Source: Altererythrobacter sp. (GTDB lineage: Bacteria; Pseudomonadota; Alphaproteobacteria; Sphingomonadales; Sphingomonadaceae). Taken from it: a stretch of DNA of 8,657 nt. Positions 5,767 to 8,657 of the stretch are shown here, piece by piece. The translations under genes and the position numbers were made by a program. Where the stretch lies: the NCBI GenBank assembly GCA_023299945.1, contig JALZVZ010000332.1, forward strand, positions 1 to 8,657. Direction: 5' to 3'. The first letter of the stretch is position 1. Every line of letters starts with the position of its first letter. The notes below the pieces were generated by a model that was not told where the DNA came from, did not search any database, and saw only the letters and a program-made list of their open reading frames with translations.

Positions 5767-6666
5767 AAGCCAGCCTTTTTGGATGTACCAAGCAGCTGTT
5801 TTGGCAAAGCCTTCCTCGCCGCAAACTTGCGCTTTCCACAAGGATTCCGGCGGTTTGCGGTCGGAACGTACGACCCAATTGGGATGACACATATAGCCGA
5901 CCCGGTCCGCGGTCAGCTTAGCTTTATCGCCTTGGATTAGTTTGAGCGTGCTAGCGGCAGCCGACAGAATAGATGCTGGCAAATGCGGCGCGAAAACGGA
6001 TGATTTGCCAACAGCTTTGCCGATTGCTTGCGCCATTTCCTTATGCGCCCATCCGCCTTCCCGGCCATCATCAGGCTCAAGAATATTCTTGGAAGATTGC
6101 CTTGTAAGAACGAGCAATAAACGCGCCAAATCATTTACATAAATAATCGAAGTTGCCCCGCCCGGAGGCAAGGGCACAACACCCCATTTCGCGGTCTTAA
6201 ACAGCTCCAACATATCATCATCACGCGGGCCATAAACGGCGGGCGGGCGCACGATTGTCCAATCCAATTTACTGGCCTGAACCAGCGCCTCTGCTGCGGC
6301 TTTTGACGCACCATAGGCGGACAATTCAGGCTTGCGCGCAGACAGGCTGGAGACAAATACCAACCGCTTTACCTTCGCGGTTTTCATCGCCGTCATCACA
6401 TTGGCCGTACCCGTGACATTGGCCGTTTCAAATGCGCGCACATCGGGCGTGTTAGTCAGCCCTGCGATGTGGATCACTGCATCCACGCCTTCGCATAAGG
6501 CTTCCAATGCGGGCATCTCATCCAAAGTTCCGCGCACCCATTGGGCGCCTTCACGAAAGGGTTGATCGCGCCGCGTCAGAGCCCGAACCGCAAACCCCAT
6601 CTCCAGCGCTTCGTCCAGCACAGCCGAACCGACAAAGCCGGTCGCGCCCGTGATCGCCAATTTCAT
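5764..6666 (-). CDS. Extended-SDR NAD(P)-dependent epimerase/dehydratase-family protein
   Basis: Soluble Rossmann-fold protein of 300 residues. The N-terminal TGATGFVGS (6-14) is the extended-SDR TGxxGxxG nucleotide-binding motif. VIHIAGLTN (64-72) and VFVSSLSA (103-110) are the central strands with the catalytic serine region, and YGASK (118-122) is the YxxxK active site. RPPAVYGP (140-147) is the usual post-active-site motif. The full active-site set suggests a working oxidoreductase or epimerase, but the substrate cannot be told. Relatives include sugar-nucleotide epimerases and the NDUFA9/complex-I-associated group. The C-terminal third is less conserved, as expected for a substrate domain. 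It lies 16 bases downstream of proB on the same strand and is probably in one operon with proB and obg. No Shine-Dalgarno sequence is visible before its ATG. It faces cysH tail to tail. Confidence 0.88.
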   Translation of the reverse strand: MKLAITGATGFVGSAVLDEALEMGFAVRALTRRDQPFREGAQWVRGTLDEMPALEALCEGVDAVIHIAGLTNTPDVRAFETANVTGTANVMTAMKTAKVKRLVFVSSLSARKPELSAYGASKAAAEALVQASKLDWTIVRPPAVYGPRDDDMLELFKTAKWGVVPLPPGGATSIIYVNDLARLLLVLTRQSSKNILEPDDGREGGWAHKEMAQAIGKAVGKSSVFAPHLPASILSAAASTLKLIQGDKAKLTADRVGYMCHPNWVVRSDRKPPESLWKAQVCGEEGFAKTAAWYIQKGWL

Positions 6667-6682
6667 GACAACAAAACTCGCA

Positions 6683-7804
6683 TCAACTTCTCACCATATG
6701 ATCGCGGTGGACAACGGCTGCGCGCGGAGCATAGCCAAGCTTCGCCTCTTGCCCGCTTTCGCGAAGGCCCAAAATCGCAGTGCATTCGGCGGCGGAATAT
6801 TCCACCAGGCCTTGTCCCAATCGCTCGCCCTTGGGGCCGTGCAGGCTGACCAAAGCGCCGCGTTCAAACTCGCCCTCAATCTCAGTCAGCCCCGCTGCAA
6901 GCAAGCTTGCCCCGCCTGATAAAGCCTCAGCGCAGCCAGCATCCACGGTCAGCACGCCTTCCAATGCTTGCCGCCCGCCTAGCCATGCCTTGCGCGCATT
7001 ATCGCTGCGTTGCGGCACGAAGAGCGTTCCCGTCCCGCTCTCCCGCAATCGCGCAATTGGCGCTGCGTCCGTGCCGTTAATAATGCCCAAGGCAATCCCT
7101 GCGCGTTCAGCGATCCGCGCCGCCTGCAATTTGGCCTTCATCCCGCCCGAGCCCATACCGGATGAGCTGGCATCTGTGGCCATAGCGATCACTTCCGGCG
7201 TGACGCCTTCGACCAGCGGCACAAGCTGCGCGCCCTCTTCGCTAGGTAGCTTGTCATAAAGCCCATCGACATCAGACAGCAGCAACACGCCATCGGCTTG
7301 TGCGGCCTGAGCCACGCGAGCAGCCAGCCGGTCATTATCGCCAAAGCGAATTTCCTCGGTTGCCACGCTGTCGTTCTCATTCACAACCGGAACTGCGCCC
7401 GCTTCCAAAAGGCGCTCCAAAGTTGCCGCCGCATTCAAATAGCGCCGCCGATCCTCCAGATCATCCAAAGTCACCAGCATTTGCGCCGCGGTTAAATCAT
7501 GCGTGCCGAGCGCCTGCGCCCATAATTGCGCCAAAGCCACTTGGCCCACGGATGCCGCCGCTTGCGCATCGGCGAGGTTTGCGCGCCCGCCTTTTGGAAG
7601 GTTCAAACGCGCAGCGCCCAGCGCAATCGCGCCAGAACTGACGATGATGACATGTTGACCGTCGCTGCGCATCGAAGCAATTTCAGCCACTAGCGATGCA
7701 ATCCATTCGGCACGCGCCTCGCCGTTTTGAACCAATAGGGCGCTGCCCACCTTGATGACAACGCGCGGGGCTGAAATCAGATCATGGAGCGTGTGTATCG
7801 TCAT
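6683..7804 (-). CDS. proB: Glutamate 5-kinase
   Basis: Phosphorylates glutamate with ATP to gamma-glutamyl phosphate, the first and feedback-inhibited step of proline synthesis. The 373 residues compare well with E. coli ProB (367). The amino-acid kinase domain spans about 12-255: VVIKVGSALL (15-24), VSSGAIALG (55-63), VVNENDSV (140-147), FGDNDRLAARVA (154-165), LLLSDVDGLYD (174-184) and the glycine-rich MGSGGMKAK (217-225). A PUA domain follows at about 283-365, starting with GVLTVDAGC. The ATG is the first possible start, because a TGA lies in the same frame only three bases upstream of it. It sits 14 bases after obg, a pairing common in many bacteria. Its usual partner proA (glutamyl-phosphate reductase) is not next to it; an SDR gene occupies that place. 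Confidence 0.96.
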   Translation of the reverse strand: MTIHTLHDLISAPRVVIKVGSALLVQNGEARAEWIASLVAEIASMRSDGQHVIIVSSGAIALGAARLNLPKGGRANLADAQAAASVGQVALAQLWAQALGTHDLTAAQMLVTLDDLEDRRRYLNAAATLERLLEAGAVPVVNENDSVATEEIRFGDNDRLAARVAQAAQADGVLLLSDVDGLYDKLPSEEGAQLVPLVEGVTPEVIAMATDASSSGMGSGGMKAKLQAARIAERAGIALGIINGTDAAPIARLRESGTGTLFVPQRSDNARKAWLGGRQALEGVLTVDAGCAEALSGGASLLAAGLTEIEGEFERGALVSLHGPKGERLGQGLVEYSAAECTAILGLRESGQEAKLGYAPRAAVVHRDHMVRS

Positions 7805-7818
7805 GCGTCAAACCAGGG

Positions 7819-8657
7819 TCAAATGGGTGACCACTCGTGGCCTTCCTCGTGCTCGTCTTCTACCTCAACCGCATTGGTTTCTGTGGCGGTCTGATCAGGC
7901 AAATATCCCAGCACTTTGTCGAGCAAATGTTCAATGCCCATGCCGGTTGCGCCCGATATGGCGAAGACCTCATCCGCGCCGGCATCCAGCAATTCTTGGG
8001 CAAATCCAGCGACCAATTCCTCATCCGCCAGATCGACCTTATTCAGTGCGATGAGGCACGGTTTTTCGGCCAGTCCTGAACCATATGCCGCCAATTCTTC
8101 ATTGACGGTTTTCATGGCGGCAGCGGGGTCTTCATTGCTGATATCGACCAGGTGAATGAGCACACGGCAGCGTTCGATATGGCCAAGGAAACGGTCGCCG
8201 ATCCCTGCGCCTTCAGCAGCCCCTTCGATCAGGCCAGGAATATCCGCCAATACAAATTCGCGGCCCTTGTGGTGCACTACGCCCAATTTGGGGACGATGG
8301 TGGTGAAGGCATAATGCCCCACCTTTGCGCGCGCATTGGATACAGCGTTGATAAAGGTCGATTTGCCCGCATTGGGCAGGCCAAGCAGGCCCACGTCAGC
8401 CAGCAATTTCAGCCGCAGCCACACCCATAATTCCTGCGAGGGTTCGCCTGGTTGATGCTGGCGCGGGGCGCGGTTGGTGGAGCTTTTGTAGCTCGCATTA
8501 CCGCGTCCGCCGTGGCCGCCCTCTAACATAGTGATGCGTTGGCCAATCTCGGTGAAATCGGCGATCACCTCTTCCTTATCCTCAGACAGAATTTGCGTGC
8601 CCACTGGAACCTTAACGATCAAATCGTTCGCCGCGCCGCCGGTTTGATCGCGCCCAC
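7819..8657 (-). CDS. obg: Obg/CgtA family GTPase, partial (N-terminal part outside window)
   Basis: Essential GTPase involved in large ribosomal subunit maturation and growth/stress control. The frame stays open to the window edge, so the gene begins beyond it; the missing piece is about the first 70 residues of the Obg fold. The visible 279 residues start with GRDQTGGAANDLIVKVPVGT, the end of the glycine-rich Obg domain, and include GGHGGRGNASYKSSTNRAP. The G domain has the P-loop GLPNAGKST (bases 8356-8382), the switch YAFTTIVPKLGVV, DIPGLIEGA (G3, starting at base 8244), NKVD (G4, bases 8032-8043) and ISGATG (G5). The protein ends in a short acidic tail (EVEDEHEEGHEW) with no OCT domain, a form also seen in other proteobacteria. 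A TTG at 8620-8622 is an internal leucine codon, not the start. The gene probably leads the obg-proB-SDR transcript. Confidence 0.96.
   Translation of the reverse strand, partial: GRDQTGGAANDLIVKVPVGTQILSEDKEEVIADFTEIGQRITMLEGGHGGRGNASYKSSTNRAPRQHQPGEPSQELWVWLRLKLLADVGLLGLPNAGKSTFINAVSNARAKVGHYAFTTIVPKLGVVHHKGREFVLADIPGLIEGAAEGAGIGDRFLGHIERCRVLIHLVDISNEDPAAAMKTVNEELAAYGSGLAEKPCLIALNKVDLADEELVAGFAQELLDAGADEVFAISGATGMGIEHLLDKVLGYLPDQTATETNAVEVEDEHEEGHEWSPI

Noticed and set aside
6780..7259. Plus-strand frame of 159 codons opposite proB
   Set aside because: Low-complexity Ser/Pro/Ala translation antisense to a well-supported kinase gene.
7819..8622. obg starting at the TTG at 8620-8622
   Set aside because: The frame continues upstream to the window edge with Obg-domain residues (GRDQTGGAAND), so this TTG is an internal leucine codon and the gene is truncated by the window.

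Overview
This window looks like chromosomal DNA from an alphaproteobacterium, most likely a sphingomonad (Sphingomonadales, Erythrobacteraceae-like). That inference rests on the moderately high GC, the weak Shine-Dalgarno sequences, the sulfur-assimilation gene order cobA-DUF2849-cysI-DUF934-cysH, and the obg-proB pair. No lineage marker such as rRNA is present. Coding density is very high and every stretch above about 110 bases is explained by a gene. I see no RNA gene, insertion sequence, phage gene, CRISPR array or origin.

Left part (1-1749, plus strand): the C-terminal part of a cystathionine beta-lyase (metC, cut by the window edge). After nine bases comes an MscS-family mechanosensitive channel with an unusual acidic N-terminal tail.

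Centre (1750-5759, plus strand): a 106-base non-coding gap with several small inverted repeats, then five tightly packed or overlapping genes. These are SUMT (cobA, makes the siroheme precursor), a DUF2849 protein, a siroheme/[4Fe-4S] sulfite reductase (cysI), a DUF934 protein and an iron-sulfur APS reductase (cysH). Together they cover APS to sulfite (CysH), sulfite to sulfide (CysI) and the first committed step to CysI's siroheme cofactor (CobA). No flavoprotein subunit CysJ is present here. The two DUF proteins are the uncharacterised members of the operon and the most interesting content of the window. The sulfide made here feeds cysteine and then methionine synthesis, so the neighbouring metC fits the theme.

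Right part (5764-8657, minus strand): a convergent cluster read obg -> proB -> SDR-family gene. It comprises the Obg ribosome-associated GTPase (5' end cut off by the window edge), glutamate 5-kinase (first step of proline synthesis) and an extended-SDR NAD(P)-binding protein. cysH and the SDR gene meet tail to tail with four bases between their stop codons, and both stops lie inside one perfect 10-bp palindrome.

I did not find a clearly new system such as a defence island or mobile element. The best candidate for undescribed biology is the role of the DUF2849 and DUF934 proteins in a sulfite reductase operon without a visible electron-donor subunit.
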